A stretch of DNA of 64,000 nt from Microbacterium mitrae (lineage in GTDB: Bacteria > Actinomycetota > Actinomycetes > Actinomycetales > Microbacteriaceae): assembly GCF_008017445.1 (NCBI RefSeq), contig NZ_VRSW01000001.1:620001-684000 (forward strand), given 5' to 3'. The notes beneath the pieces are model-generated. The model was not told the origin of the DNA, did not search any database, and saw only the letters and a list, made by a program, of their open reading frames with translations. Position 1 is the stretch's first letter, and the number at the start of each line of letters is the position of its first letter. Position numbers and translations under genes: made by a program. Below are positions 32,382 to 40,426 of the stretch, in pieces.

Positions 32382-34291
32382 ACGATCTGCTCCATCCGGG
32401 TCCGGGCCGCGCGCAAGCCATTGAGGATCACGATGACCTCCGCGATCTCGTGCACGAGCACCACGGCAGCGAGTCCCAGGACGCCGAAGAGGGCGAGCGG
32501 GAGCAGGGCGATGATGATCAGCAGCGACAGGATGATGTTCTGGTTGATGATGTGCCGTCCGCGCCGGGCATGGTCGAACGCGCGCGGCAGCAGCCGCAGG
32601 TCGTGCCCGGTGAACGCGACATCGGCCGACTCGATCGCGGCATCCGACCCGGTCGCGCCCATCGCGATCCCGATGTCCGCGGCGGCGAGGGCGGGGGCGT
32701 CGTTGATGCCGTCGCCGATCATCGCCACCGAACCATGCTGGCCGAGCTCAGCGATCGCAGCGGCCTTGTCCTCGGGGCGCAGCTCGGCGCGCACGTCCTC
32801 GATCCCGGCCTGCGCCGCGAGAGCGCGGGCGGTGCGGGCGTTGTCGCCGGTGAGCATCGTGACCCCGATGCACTGCGCGGCGAGCGTGCGGACGACCTCC
32901 GGGACCTCCAGGCGCAACTCGTCGCGGACGCCGATCGCAGCGACCGGCTCGCCGTCGCGGTGCACGATGACGACCGTCATGCCCTGCTCCTCCAGCCCTG
33001 CGACCCGGTCGCCGAGCGTCCCGGCGTCCAGCCAGCGGGGGCTGCCGACCGTGATCCGCGCGCCGTCGAGCTTGCCCTCGATGCCGTGCCCGGCCTGCTC
33101 GGTCACGTCCTCGGCTACTGAGGCCCCCGGCGCGGCGGCGGTGATCGCGGCCGCGAGCGGGTGGGTGCTGTGTTGCTCCAGCGCGGCCGCCCACGCCAGC
33201 GCCTGCGCCTCGGTGGTCCCGTCGGCGGTGAGAACGGCGTTGACGACGGGCTCGTTTCGGGTGAGGGTGCCGGTCTTGTCGACGGCGACGTGGCGGATCA
33301 CGCCGAAGCGCTCGAACGCGGCACCGGACTTGATGATCACGCCGAACTTGCTCGCCGAGCCGATCGCGGCGACCACGGTCAGCGGCACGGAGATCGCCAG
33401 CGCGCACGGCGACGCCGCCACGAGGACGACCAGGGCGCGAGTGACCCACAGCTCGGGGTCGCCGAACAGCGAACCGATCAGCGCCACCAGGACGGCGAGG
33501 ACGAGCACACCAGGGACGAGGGGTCGGGCGATGCGGTCGGCGAGGCGGGCGCGGTCTCCCTTCTCGGCCTGCGCCTGCTCAACGAGGTCCACGATCGTGG
33601 TCAGCGAGTTGTCGGTGCCCGCCGCGGTCGTCTCGACTTCCAGCGCGCCGGCGGAGTTGATTGCACCGGCCGAGACTGCATCTCCCAGCTCGACCTCGAC
33701 CGGGATCGACTCTCCAGTGATCGCAGACGTATCCAAACTCGAACGACCCGTGACCACGACGCCGTCGGTCGCGATCCGTTCGCCCGGCCGCACCAGCATC
33801 AGCTGGCCCACCTGGAGGTCTTTCGCGGCGACCTCGACCGACGCGCCGTCGCGGCGGATGGTCGCTGTCTCAGGGACGAGCTTGAGCAGCGCCCGGAGCC
33901 CGCCGCGGGCGCGGTCCATCGCCTTGTCCTCCAGCGCCTCAGCGATCGAGTACAGGAACGCCAGGGCCGCGGCCTCCTCGACGTAGCCGAGGATCACCGC
34001 GCCAATGGCGCTGATCGTCATCAGCAGGCTGATGCCGAGCTTGCGCTTGAACAGTTTGCGGATCGCGCCCGGGGTGAACGTCGACGCTCCCAGCAGCAGA
34101 CCGAGCCAGAACAGCACCAGCGCCAGGATCTCGAGCCCGGACCACTCCAGGACGAGACCGGTCAGGAAAGCGACGCCGGAGAGGACCGGGACCATGATCC
34201 CGCGGTCCCGCCACCAGGGTCGCTCCTGCACCTCCTCAACTGCTTCGCCGACCGTGGTCTCGGGCTCGTCGCAGCCGCACGCCGCGCTCAT
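32378..34291 (-). CDS. P1B-type heavy-metal transporting ATPase (P1B-4-like)
   Basis: The 637-residue protein has the P-type ATPase series: TGES (actuator), SPCAL in the sixth-helix position, DKTGT with the phosphorylated Asp, and GDGINDAP. The SPC metal motif instead of CPC, together with VHEIAEVIVILNG in the last helix, points to the P1B-4 group that exports Co, Zn or Cd. It has no N-terminal HMA domain but carries a Cys-rich head CGCDEPE after the start. I start at ATG 34291, which overlaps the arsR stop as ATGA; the frame continues upstream into arsR. It pumps metal out of the cytoplasm, with expression controlled by the linked ArsR protein. Confidence 0.88.
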   Translation of the reverse strand: MSAACGCDEPETTVGEAVEEVQERPWWRDRGIMVPVLSGVAFLTGLVLEWSGLEILALVLFWLGLLLGASTFTPGAIRKLFKRKLGISLLMTISAIGAVILGYVEEAAALAFLYSIAEALEDKAMDRARGGLRALLKLVPETATIRRDGASVEVAAKDLQVGQLMLVRPGERIATDGVVVTGRSSLDTSAITGESIPVEVELGDAVSAGAINSAGALEVETTAAGTDNSLTTIVDLVEQAQAEKGDRARLADRIARPLVPGVLVLAVLVALIGSLFGDPELWVTRALVVLVAASPCALAISVPLTVVAAIGSASKFGVIIKSGAAFERFGVIRHVAVDKTGTLTRNEPVVNAVLTADGTTEAQALAWAAALEQHSTHPLAAAITAAAPGASVAEDVTEQAGHGIEGKLDGARITVGSPRWLDAGTLGDRVAGLEEQGMTVVIVHRDGEPVAAIGVRDELRLEVPEVVRTLAAQCIGVTMLTGDNARTARALAAQAGIEDVRAELRPEDKAAAIAELGQHGSVAMIGDGINDAPALAAADIGIAMGATGSDAAIESADVAFTGHDLRLLPRAFDHARRGRHIINQNIILSLLIIIALLPLALFGVLGLAAVVLVHEIAEVIVILNGLRAARTRMEQIV

Positions 34292-34647
34292 GCGCCTGCC
34301 CCCGTCCCGCAGCAGCCCGGCACCGGGCACTGGTCATCAACGCATGGCGCGTGCTCGTCGACGGCCAGCGTCACATCCACGAGCGCCGTGAGCGCCGCAG
34401 CAAGGTGCGGGTCGGCGATCTCGTAGCGCGTCTGCCGTCCCTCGGGCTCGGCGGCCACGATGCCACAGTCGCGCAGACAGGTCAGGTGGTTCGACACGTT
34501 CGACCGGGTCAGCTCCAGCTCGCGCGACAGCACCGCCGGATAGCTCGGGCCGTCGAGCAGGGCCATCAGGATCCGGGATCGCGTCGGGTCCGCCATGGCT
34601 CGGCCGAGCCGGTGCATGACGTCGAGGCGTGAAGCAATGGTCAGCAT
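34288..34647 (-). CDS. ArsR/SmtB-type metal-sensing repressor
   Basis: The 119-residue winged-helix protein has the ArsR core AMADPTRSRILMALLDGPSY, recognition helix SRELELTRSNVSNHLTCLRD and wing EPEGRQTRYEIADPHL. Cysteines in LTCLRDCG and in the C-terminal CVDDQCPVPGCC provide metal ligands, resembling CadC/CmtR-type sensors (Cd/Pb). It is first in the operon and should repress it when metal-free. Its ATG lies directly downstream of a -10 element, so the message is probably leaderless. Confidence 0.88.
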   Translation of the reverse strand: MLTIASRLDVMHRLGRAMADPTRSRILMALLDGPSYPAVLSRELELTRSNVSNHLTCLRDCGIVAAEPEGRQTRYEIADPHLAAALTALVDVTLAVDEHAPCVDDQCPVPGCCGTGAGA

Positions 34648-34648
34648 G

Positions 34649-34665
34649 CACTGAACTATACAGTG
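34649..34665 (-). promoter_or_regulatory. operator and -10 region of the metal operon
   Basis: CACTG (34649-34653) and CAGTG (34661-34665) are perfect inverted arms over seven bases. On the minus strand the spacer gives TATAGT, a good -10 box, seven bases before the arsR ATG at 34647. Transcription would start at or next to the ATG, i.e. a leaderless message, and repressor bound to the palindrome would block RNA polymerase. A clear -35 box is not visible. Confidence 0.65.
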
Positions 34666-34725
34666 ACTGCTGACCTATTTTGGTCATCGCATCGGCAGGT
34701 CAGACCACTCAATCGACGCCAGAGG

Positions 34726-34760
34726 TTATACGGCGAAACGAAATTCCACCACGTCGCCGT
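34726..34760 (-). repeat. site E: native ychF 3' end, right boundary of the array
   Basis: TTATACGGCGAAACGAAATT then CCACCACGTCGCC holds the stop codon and last codons of ychF (…G-D-V-V-E-F-R-F-A-V). TCCACCACGTCGCCG is identical to site B. All repeats to the left keep this orientation, as expected if elements insert at the ychF end. Confidence 0.85.
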
Positions 34761-35808
34761 CGCGCATGATGTAGTCCTTGCCCTCGAGGCGGGCCTTGCC
34801 CTTCGCGCGCGCCTCGGCGACCGAGCCGGTCGCGATGAGGTCTTCGAACGAGATGACCTCAGCCTTGATGAAGCCCTTCTCGAAGTCAGTGTGAATGACA
34901 CCGGCAGCCTGCGGAGCCCTCGCGCCCTGCGGAATCGTCCACGCGCGGGCTTCTTTCGGCCCCGCCGTGAGGTAGGTCTGCAGGCCGAGCGTCGCGAATC
35001 CGATGCGCGCGAGCTGGTCAAGGCCCGACTCGGTCTGGCCGGTCGCTTCGAGCAACTCCTGTGCGTCTTCGGGGTCGAGGTCGATCAACTCAGACTCAAT
35101 CTTCGCGTCGAGGAAGACAGCCTGGGCGGGAGCCACGAGCTCCGCAAGCTCGGCCTTTTTCGAATCATCGGTGAGAATCGCCTCGTCGACGTTGAAAACG
35201 TAAATGTAGGGCTTGGCGGTCAGTAGGCCCAGCTCTCGAATCGGCGTGACGTCGATGTTGCTGCCCGACAGCAAGATGCCGCGCTCCAGCGCGTCTTTCG
35301 CCGCGTTCGCGGCCTCAAGAACCGAGGGGTCAGCCTTCTTCTGCTTGACCTCTTTTTCGTAGCGAACGATCGCCTTTTCGAGGGTCTGCAGGTCTGCGAG
35401 CATCAGCTCGGCGTTGATGGTCTCCATGTCATTGCGCGGGTTGACCTCGCCGTCAACGTGCACGACATCGCCATCGGTAAAGCCACGCACCACCTGCGCG
35501 ATCGCGTCAGCCTCACGAATGTTCGCCAGAAACTGGTTACCCAGCCCTTCGCCCTCGCTCGCGCCGCGAACGATGCCTGCGATATCGACGAACGACACGC
35601 TCGCCGGAAGAATGCGCTCGGAATGGAACACATCGGCAAGCTGCTGCAGACGCGGGTCAGGCAGGTTCACCACGCCAACGTTCGGCTCAATCGTCGCGAA
35701 CGGGTAGTTCGCCGCGAGCACGTTGTTGCGCGTCAGCGCGTTGAACAGGGTTGACTTGCCGACGTTGGGCAGGCCGACGATTCCGATAGTAAGAGCCACG
35801 GGTGACAA
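34726..35808 (-). CDS. ychF: redox-regulated ATPase YchF (Obg-related)
   Basis: The 360-residue universal P-loop protein has GIVGLPNVGKSTLFNALT near 10-27 and FVDIAGIVRGASEGEGLGN (switch region), and in place of the GTP-specific N-K-x-D reads N-V-D-E, which explains ATP preference in this family. A coiled-coil insertion (about 130-170) and a C-terminal TGS domain (LEGKDYIMRDGDVVEFRFAV) are complete. YchF binds ribosomes and modulates translation under stress. The C-terminal codons double as the target site of the cassette array: its 3' end is repeated five or six times to the left. Confidence 0.96.
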   Translation of the reverse strand: MSPVALTIGIVGLPNVGKSTLFNALTRNNVLAANYPFATIEPNVGVVNLPDPRLQQLADVFHSERILPASVSFVDIAGIVRGASEGEGLGNQFLANIREADAIAQVVRGFTDGDVVHVDGEVNPRNDMETINAELMLADLQTLEKAIVRYEKEVKQKKADPSVLEAANAAKDALERGILLSGSNIDVTPIRELGLLTAKPYIYVFNVDEAILTDDSKKAELAELVAPAQAVFLDAKIESELIDLDPEDAQELLEATGQTESGLDQLARIGFATLGLQTYLTAGPKEARAWTIPQGARAPQAAGVIHTDFEKGFIKAEVISFEDLIATGSVAEARAKGKARLEGKDYIMRDGDVVEFRFAV

Positions 35809-35848
35809 GTCTACGTGGCTTTACCCCCAGCGCTGGCGCACGAAGCAC

Positions 35849-35949
35849 AGCACGGAACCTACGGGCCTGTGGCGCGGAACAGACGAGCGCGTTGCACGGA
35901 ACGCCGTGAGCGCGTCGCACGGAACCTACGGGCGCGTAGCGCGGAACGC
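35849..35949. repeat. imperfect repeats GCACGGAAC/GCGGAAC
   Basis: GCACGGAAC occurs at 35850, 35894 and 35917, the outer two continuing CTACGGGC, and GCGGAAC at 35874 and 35941. Spacing is about 20-24 bases. The repeat covers the ychF-methyltransferase gap and runs into the last eight codons of the methyltransferase. Confidence 0.85.
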
Positions 35950-36669
35950 CTTCGTCACGTAGGGCATCGCGATCGTCGCCTCTCCGACAACGCCGATTCG
36001 ATCCATTAGGTCATATACCTCCCCCATCATTCGGTCTTGTTCGGCCCGAGGCGCCGTAATGAAGTAGCTGCGCGAGCGCACCATCGCCTCAATATCGCTG
36101 CGCGCCATCGGCCGTTGCCACTCCACAGTGTGTTCTTCGAGCGCGCCAAACGGCTCGTGCAGCGGAATCTTGCCGGAGGCAATCATTTCTTCCGCGTTCG
36201 AAGCATGCAGAATATGAGTCAGCTCGCGCACCCACGCCACGCGTTCGTTGCGCACATTCCAAATCAGTCCCAGCACGCCCCCGGGTTTCAGCACGCGTGC
36301 GATCTCACGCGAAGCATCAACTGGGTCAACCCAATGCCAGGCCTGTCCCATCGCGACCAGGTCGACGCTTGCCGTATCCAGCGGCACCTGCTCCGCGGTT
36401 CCGACCCTCGTGTCAACCTCGGGCGTGCGCTCAGAGAGCACACGTAGCATCGCCTCATCGGGGTCAATCGCAATCGCCTCGACCTCACGAACGCGCAGAA
36501 TCGAGCGCAACAGCTTGCCGGTTCCGGCGCCAATATCTGCCACCCGCGCTGCATCCGGCAGCGAGGCGAGCAAGAACGCAACAGCCTCCGCGGGGTACTC
36601 GGGGCGACCCGCGTCGTACGCTGCGGAGGCGGCTCCGAACGAGGTCGACATTTCTTCACGACTGGCCAT
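35926..36669 (-). CDS. class I SAM-dependent methyltransferase
   Basis: The 247-residue protein has motif I VADIGAGTGKLLRSIL near 42-57, acidic motif II AIDPDEAML near 70, and motif IV-like VDLVAMGQAWHWVDP near 102. It resembles the UbiE/Methyltransf_11 group acting on small molecules. The last residues FRATRP lie within the GGAAC-rich repeat, so the C-terminal tail may have been altered. It is 117 bases from the ychF start in the same direction. Confidence 0.85.
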   Translation of the reverse strand: MASREEMSTSFGAASAAYDAGRPEYPAEAVAFLLASLPDAARVADIGAGTGKLLRSILRVREVEAIAIDPDEAMLRVLSERTPEVDTRVGTAEQVPLDTASVDLVAMGQAWHWVDPVDASREIARVLKPGGVLGLIWNVRNERVAWVRELTHILHASNAEEMIASGKIPLHEPFGALEEHTVEWQRPMARSDIEAMVRSRSYFITAPRAEQDRMMGEVYDLMDRIGVVGEATIAMPYVTKAFRATRP

Positions 36670-36775
36670 GACGCGACGCTAACACCGCCCTCAGACATCG
36701 CGCGATGGCACTCGGGATACGCTGGAATACGGCGCGCCTGAAGCGAATGGCGCGCGGCAGGAGAAGAGTCAAGAC

Positions 36776-37375
36776 ATGTCACTGGATTTCACGGCCATCG
36801 ATTTTGAGACGGCGAATTCCAGCAACGCTTCGGCATGTTCCGTCGGTCTCGTGCGTGTGCGCGGGGGCGAAATCGTTGACCAGACGGGCTGGTTGATTCA
36901 ACCGCCAGTCGGCTACGACGAATTCCATCCGCGAAATGTGGAGATTCACGGCATTCATGCCGAAGACGTATCGACCGCAATTGGGTGGAGTGATCAGCTC
37001 GAATTTCTCGAGGATTTCGCGGGTGATGACGTCATGGTCGCTCACAATGCGGGCTTCGATATGGCAGTGTTGCGGCGCGCGTGCGAGGCGACGGGCGACG
37101 TCTGCCCGCCCTATCGCTACGTGTGCAGCGTGCAGGTGGCGCGCCAGGTTTACGACCTTGAGTCCTACCGATTGCCGTTTGCCGCAGCCGCCGCCGGTTT
37201 CACCGACTTCTCGCATCACGAGGCGACCGCCGACGCCCTCGCATCGGCTCACATCATGATTGATGCCGCGCGCCGCGTCGACGCGAGCGATATTCGCGAA
37301 CTCGCTGCGAAAACGCGCGTGCGTGTCGGTCAGATTCCCATCGGCGCCGTTACCGGAGCGCTAATCACAGCTTAG
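36776..37375 (+). CDS. DEDDh 3'-5' exonuclease (DNA polymerase III epsilon-like)
   Basis: The 199-residue protein has the three exonuclease motifs: IDFETAN (Asp and Glu of ExoI), VMVAHNAGFDMAVL (Asp of ExoII) and HHEATADALAS (His and Asp of ExoIII). It should remove nucleotides from 3' ends of DNA or RNA with two metal ions. The domain stands alone without helicase or UvrC partner. It is divergent from the methyltransferase gene and 61 bases before rmuC in the same direction. Confidence 0.88.
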   Translation: MSLDFTAIDFETANSSNASACSVGLVRVRGGEIVDQTGWLIQPPVGYDEFHPRNVEIHGIHAEDVSTAIGWSDQLEFLEDFAGDDVMVAHNAGFDMAVLRRACEATGDVCPPYRYVCSVQVARQVYDLESYRLPFAAAAAGFTDFSHHEATADALASAHIMIDAARRVDASDIRELAAKTRVRVGQIPIGAVTGALITA

Positions 37376-37435
37376 TTTTGGCGCTGCGGAACATCGCGCG
37401 CCGGCAATGTCGGAAGCCCCCGGCACACTGATGGC

Positions 37436-38704
37436 ATGGAACCACTGATCGCCGTCATTCTGGTCGTGCTCGCACTCGCAGGCGGCCTTGCCCTGGGTTG
37501 GCTCGCGCGCGGTCAAGTAACCGCCGACGATACGGTCCTGCTGGCACGCCTGTCGGCGAGCGAGGCAAGCGCGACCGCGTTGCGCGAGCAGCTCATGCAA
37601 CAGCAGGCGACGTATCGCGAGTACACCGAGCGCGCCCGCGATGAGCAAGAGGCGAATCGCGAACGCGAACGACAAGAGGCGCGTGTGCTGACGGCGCTCA
37701 GCCCTGTTGCCGAGACGCTGAGCAACATGCAACGCGCGATGGCCTCGATGGAACGTGATCGCCAGGAGCAGTTTGGCCAGCTGGGTGAGCAGTTGCGGCA
37801 GGCACAGGTCAGCGACGAATCGCTTCGGCAGGCCACGAGCACGTTGGCGAGCGCTTTGCGTTCAACGACGACCCGCGGAACCTGGGGCGAGACCCAGCTG
37901 CGCCGCGTTGTTGAGGCGGCGGGGTTGACCCACCACGTCGATTTTGATGTTCAGACGAGCATCACTACCGACTCCGGTGCGACGGGGCGACCAGACATGA
38001 TTGTGCGGTTGCCAGGCGGAAAGGCGATCGCGCTCGACGCAAAGGCGCCGCTTGATGCGTACCTCGACGCCTCCGCGCGCGAGGTCGAGGCGGAACGAAC
38101 CACCGCACTCTCGCAACATGCCCGCGCGGTGAAGGCGCACATCGACGCGCTGGCGAAGCGTCAGTACTGGACGGGCCTTGACGCCAGCCCCGAGTTCGTT
38201 ATCTGCTTTCTCCCGAATGAGGCGATGCTGTCGGCCGCGCTCGACGCAGACCCGGCGCTGTTGGACTATGCCTTCCGTCAGCGGGTCGCTCTCGCCTCGC
38301 CCGTGAGCCTGTGGGCGGTGTTGAAATCGGTCGCCTACACGTGGACGCAAGATGAAGTCTCGGCTGAGGCACACGAGCTGTTCGTGCTTGGCAATCAGCT
38401 CTACGACCGGCTCGGATCGCTCGCCGGCCATGCTGACGAGCTGCGCCGGGCGATTGAGCGTACCGTCGGCGCTTACAACAAGTTCGCGGGTTCGCTTGAG
38501 TCGCGCGTTTTGGTGACGGCAAGAAAGTTTCCCGGCATCGATGCGACAAAGCTCACCAACATGCCGGCGCCCGCCGAGGTGGGCGAATCGCCCCGCCCGC
38601 TGGTCGCAGCCGAGTTCGTGCAGGTCGATTCTCACGAGGGCGAGAGTACCGGGCTATGGCAGGCTGACCTCGCCAGCGAGATTCGCCACCGCGCCACCGA
38701 GTAG
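37436..38704 (+). CDS. rmuC: DNA recombination protein RmuC
   Basis: The 422-residue protein has one N-terminal membrane helix (about 4-22), a long coiled coil (about 30-125, LSASEASATALREQLMQQQA...) and the RmuC nuclease-like core with TTTRGTWGETQLRRVVEAAG, GRPDMIVRLPGGKAIALDAK and YWTGLDASPEFVICFLPNEA. RmuC limits inversions at inverted repeats and acts as a PD-(D/E)XK-like nuclease. It is typical of this part of Microbacteriaceae chromosomes. Length is normal. Confidence 0.93.
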   Translation: MEPLIAVILVVLALAGGLALGWLARGQVTADDTVLLARLSASEASATALREQLMQQQATYREYTERARDEQEANRERERQEARVLTALSPVAETLSNMQRAMASMERDRQEQFGQLGEQLRQAQVSDESLRQATSTLASALRSTTTRGTWGETQLRRVVEAAGLTHHVDFDVQTSITTDSGATGRPDMIVRLPGGKAIALDAKAPLDAYLDASAREVEAERTTALSQHARAVKAHIDALAKRQYWTGLDASPEFVICFLPNEAMLSAALDADPALLDYAFRQRVALASPVSLWAVLKSVAYTWTQDEVSAEAHELFVLGNQLYDRLGSLAGHADELRRAIERTVGAYNKFAGSLESRVLVTARKFPGIDATKLTNMPAPAEVGESPRPLVAAEFVQVDSHEGESTGLWQADLASEIRHRATE

Positions 38705-38937
38705 TTGGCACTGTCTGGGGACAGGTCCGGACGTTCCCCTGCATACCGGTCGGGTCGGCCCTGTCAAGTCCGTTCAGTTGGCACTCCAGACGCCAGTCGA
38801 GTTGGCGTGATGTCCACTTGCTTGTTCGCTTCTCAGCTCGCCGTGGGTTTTCTCCCCAACTGAAGGTAGCGGCCCGTCCTACCCACAGTTGAGGTCGGGA
38901 TCCGCAAATGAGACGGTGCGACGCGCACAGTGGCGGG

Positions 38938-39750
38938 ATGCAGGTTCTCCAAGCACTCTCCAGCCAGGGCGGCGTCGCTAGAACGCATTCGCTATACGCA
39001 ATTGGTGTGACCCACACGACGCTCGCCCAGGCCCTGTCGGATGGAACAGCCGTCAAGCTCCGCAAGGGTATTGTCGCTTCCGACGCGGACAGCGAGACAG
39101 CGACTGCGGCCTGGCATGGGGGCACCGCGACGTGTGTGTCCGCGCTTCGCCACTACGGCGTTTGGGTGCTCCATGACAACGTTCTTCACGTGCATGTGCC
39201 GACCGGAAGCCGTATACATCCCCACCCCAACTGCAGCTGTGTGACGCATCGCTCCCCGGGTCGCCAGCCATTCGGTGTGATGCCTATTCGCGAAGCTTTC
39301 ATTCATGCGGCGCGCTGCCTGACAAGCGAGGCCTTCTTCGCCGCATTCGAATCCGCCTGGCACTTGCGACTTCTCACCCGCGCGGATCGCGCCCGAATTC
39401 GCTCCCGCGTGCCGGCTCGACTCAAGCACCTCATCGACATCGCGCGACCCGATGCGGAAAGTGGGCTCGAGTCGCTCCTACGTCTGAGGCTTCGAGCCGC
39501 GGGCATCATTCTGCGCACGCAAGTGAACATCCCACGCGTGGGTCGAGTCGACTTTGTTGTCGAGCACCTTATTCTCGAGGTTGATGGAAGGCTCGGTCAC
39601 GCCGATCCGACGTCCCGCCACAAGGACCTGGTCCGCGACGCACGAGCCGCCGAGGCAGGCTATCGAACTCTCCGCTTCGACTACGCCCTCGTGGTTCACG
39701 ACTGGCCTCAGGTACTCGCCGCTGTTCTCGGCGCGCTCTATCTCGTCTAG
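38938..39750 (+). CDS. DUF559/Vsr-like endonuclease-fold protein with N-terminal winged helix
   Basis: About 270 residues. The N-terminus (MQVLQALSSQGGVARTHSLY ... LRKGIVAS) is the AbiEi-type antitoxin winged helix, and the C-terminus has the Vsr/DUF559 nuclease pattern LILEVDGRLGHADPTSRHKD (Glu-x-Asp-Gly motif) and RTLRFDYALVVHDWPQVLAA. This layout is common in Actinobacteria, often in several copies, with no established function. The frame is open ten codons further up to 38908; I prefer ATG 38938. The gene sits in a repeat-rich gap between conserved genes and may be an accessory insertion. Confidence 0.78.
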   Translation: MQVLQALSSQGGVARTHSLYAIGVTHTTLAQALSDGTAVKLRKGIVASDADSETATAAWHGGTATCVSALRHYGVWVLHDNVLHVHVPTGSRIHPHPNCSCVTHRSPGRQPFGVMPIREAFIHAARCLTSEAFFAAFESAWHLRLLTRADRARIRSRVPARLKHLIDIARPDAESGLESLLRLRLRAAGIILRTQVNIPRVGRVDFVVEHLILEVDGRLGHADPTSRHKDLVRDARAAEAGYRTLRFDYALVVHDWPQVLAAVLGALYLV

Positions 39751-39792
39751 CTGGACCGTCGTGCGGAAGTCGCATGCTGGTTCCAACGCGAC

Positions 39793-39832
39793 GTTATGCA
39801 TCCGGCGCCGGTGCCAAAGTGGCGAAAATGGA
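39793..39832 (+). repeat. dispersed element, copy 1
   Basis: GTTATGCATCCGGCGCCGGT is followed by GCCAAAGTGGCG and AAAATGG. It shares GTTATGCATC and the GGTGCCA(A/G)AGTGGCG block, at the same spacing, with the copy at 40130, and GTTATGCA plus GAAAATGG with the sequence at 633-652. Confidence 0.7.
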
Positions 39833-40129
39833 AGGTGATCACGGTCAGCCATATCGGCCCTTGCCTCACCCGGGGCGTTTCTAGCGGAACCGCGCAGGCC
39901 TGCCGCCGACGGGTCTACGAAGGTATGGAACCATGCTGCGCACGTCAATCGTCGAGGCGCCACGACGACCGATAGCCGTCCTCGCCGCGGCGGGTTGTTC
40001 AGTCGGCGCGAGGTGTCCGAAGTCCCGATCTCTGCCAGTGGTGTCGGACATCACGGCGTCCAGCTTCGGTCCGACGCCCTACTGCTGGCCGACACCCTGC
40101 CCGCGTGGAACCACATGCCGCGAGGCTCA

Positions 40130-40206
40130 GTTATGCATCAAAACCTGGTGCCAGAGTGGCGGGAGTGACGGATGGGTACGAAATTTCACATTCTCTGATG
40201 CATAAC
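40130..40206. repeat. 77-bp segment with terminal inverted repeats
   Basis: GTTATGCATC (40130-40139) and its exact reverse complement GATGCATAAC (40197-40206) bound 57 bases containing TGGTGCCAGAGTGGCGG. The left half is the second copy of the element at 39793. It is long enough to fold as a hairpin or to be a relic of a small inserted element. Confidence 0.75.
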
Positions 40207-40287
40207 GCCGCGGCCGCGAGCTCACATAGGGATGGACCTGGAACCAGGTGGGTTGTGGGGACGCCTCATCCGAGGCACCCCTTCGAA

Positions 40288-40360
40288 ACCGGGAAACCAC
40301 GCCGCCGAGACTGGAAACCACGCCCTGAACCGGGGAACCACGCAGGACGATGGAACCACC
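40288..40360. repeat. degenerate 21-bp tandem repeat with GGAA(A)CCACGC
   Basis: GGAAACCACGC at 40292 and 40313, GGAACCACGC at 40334 and GGAACCACCC at 40352 lie 21, 21 and 18 bases apart. The core equals the reverse complement of GCGTGGTTCC in the 33-bp repeat at 476-605. Confidence 0.8.
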
Positions 40361-40426
40361 CAGTCGCGGCGCGAGGAAGCCCAATTGCGGCGTGGGGAAG
40401 GCCATCCGTCGCCCGGGGAATTCGGG

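Larger units (their letters stand above)
39751..40426. other. gene-free, repeat-rich stretch of 676 bases
   Basis: No reading frame has a ribosome site or a recognisable product. The stretch contains two related elements starting GTTATGCATC (39793 and 40130), a 77-base segment bounded by GTTATGCATC and GATGCATAAC, eight GGAACC/GGTTCC words and the 21-bp degenerate repeat at 40288-40360. It may be decayed accessory DNA. Confidence 0.65.

Noticed and set aside
31902..33986. Long rightward frame (694 codons) opposite the P1B ATPase
   Set aside because: Ser/Ala/Thr-rich low-complexity translation of the antisense strand; the ATPase on the other strand has all family motifs.
26252..34760. A class 1-type integron
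   Set aside because: There is no integrase gene, the sites are copies of a gene 3' end rather than folded attC sites, and payloads have their own promoters and mixed directions.
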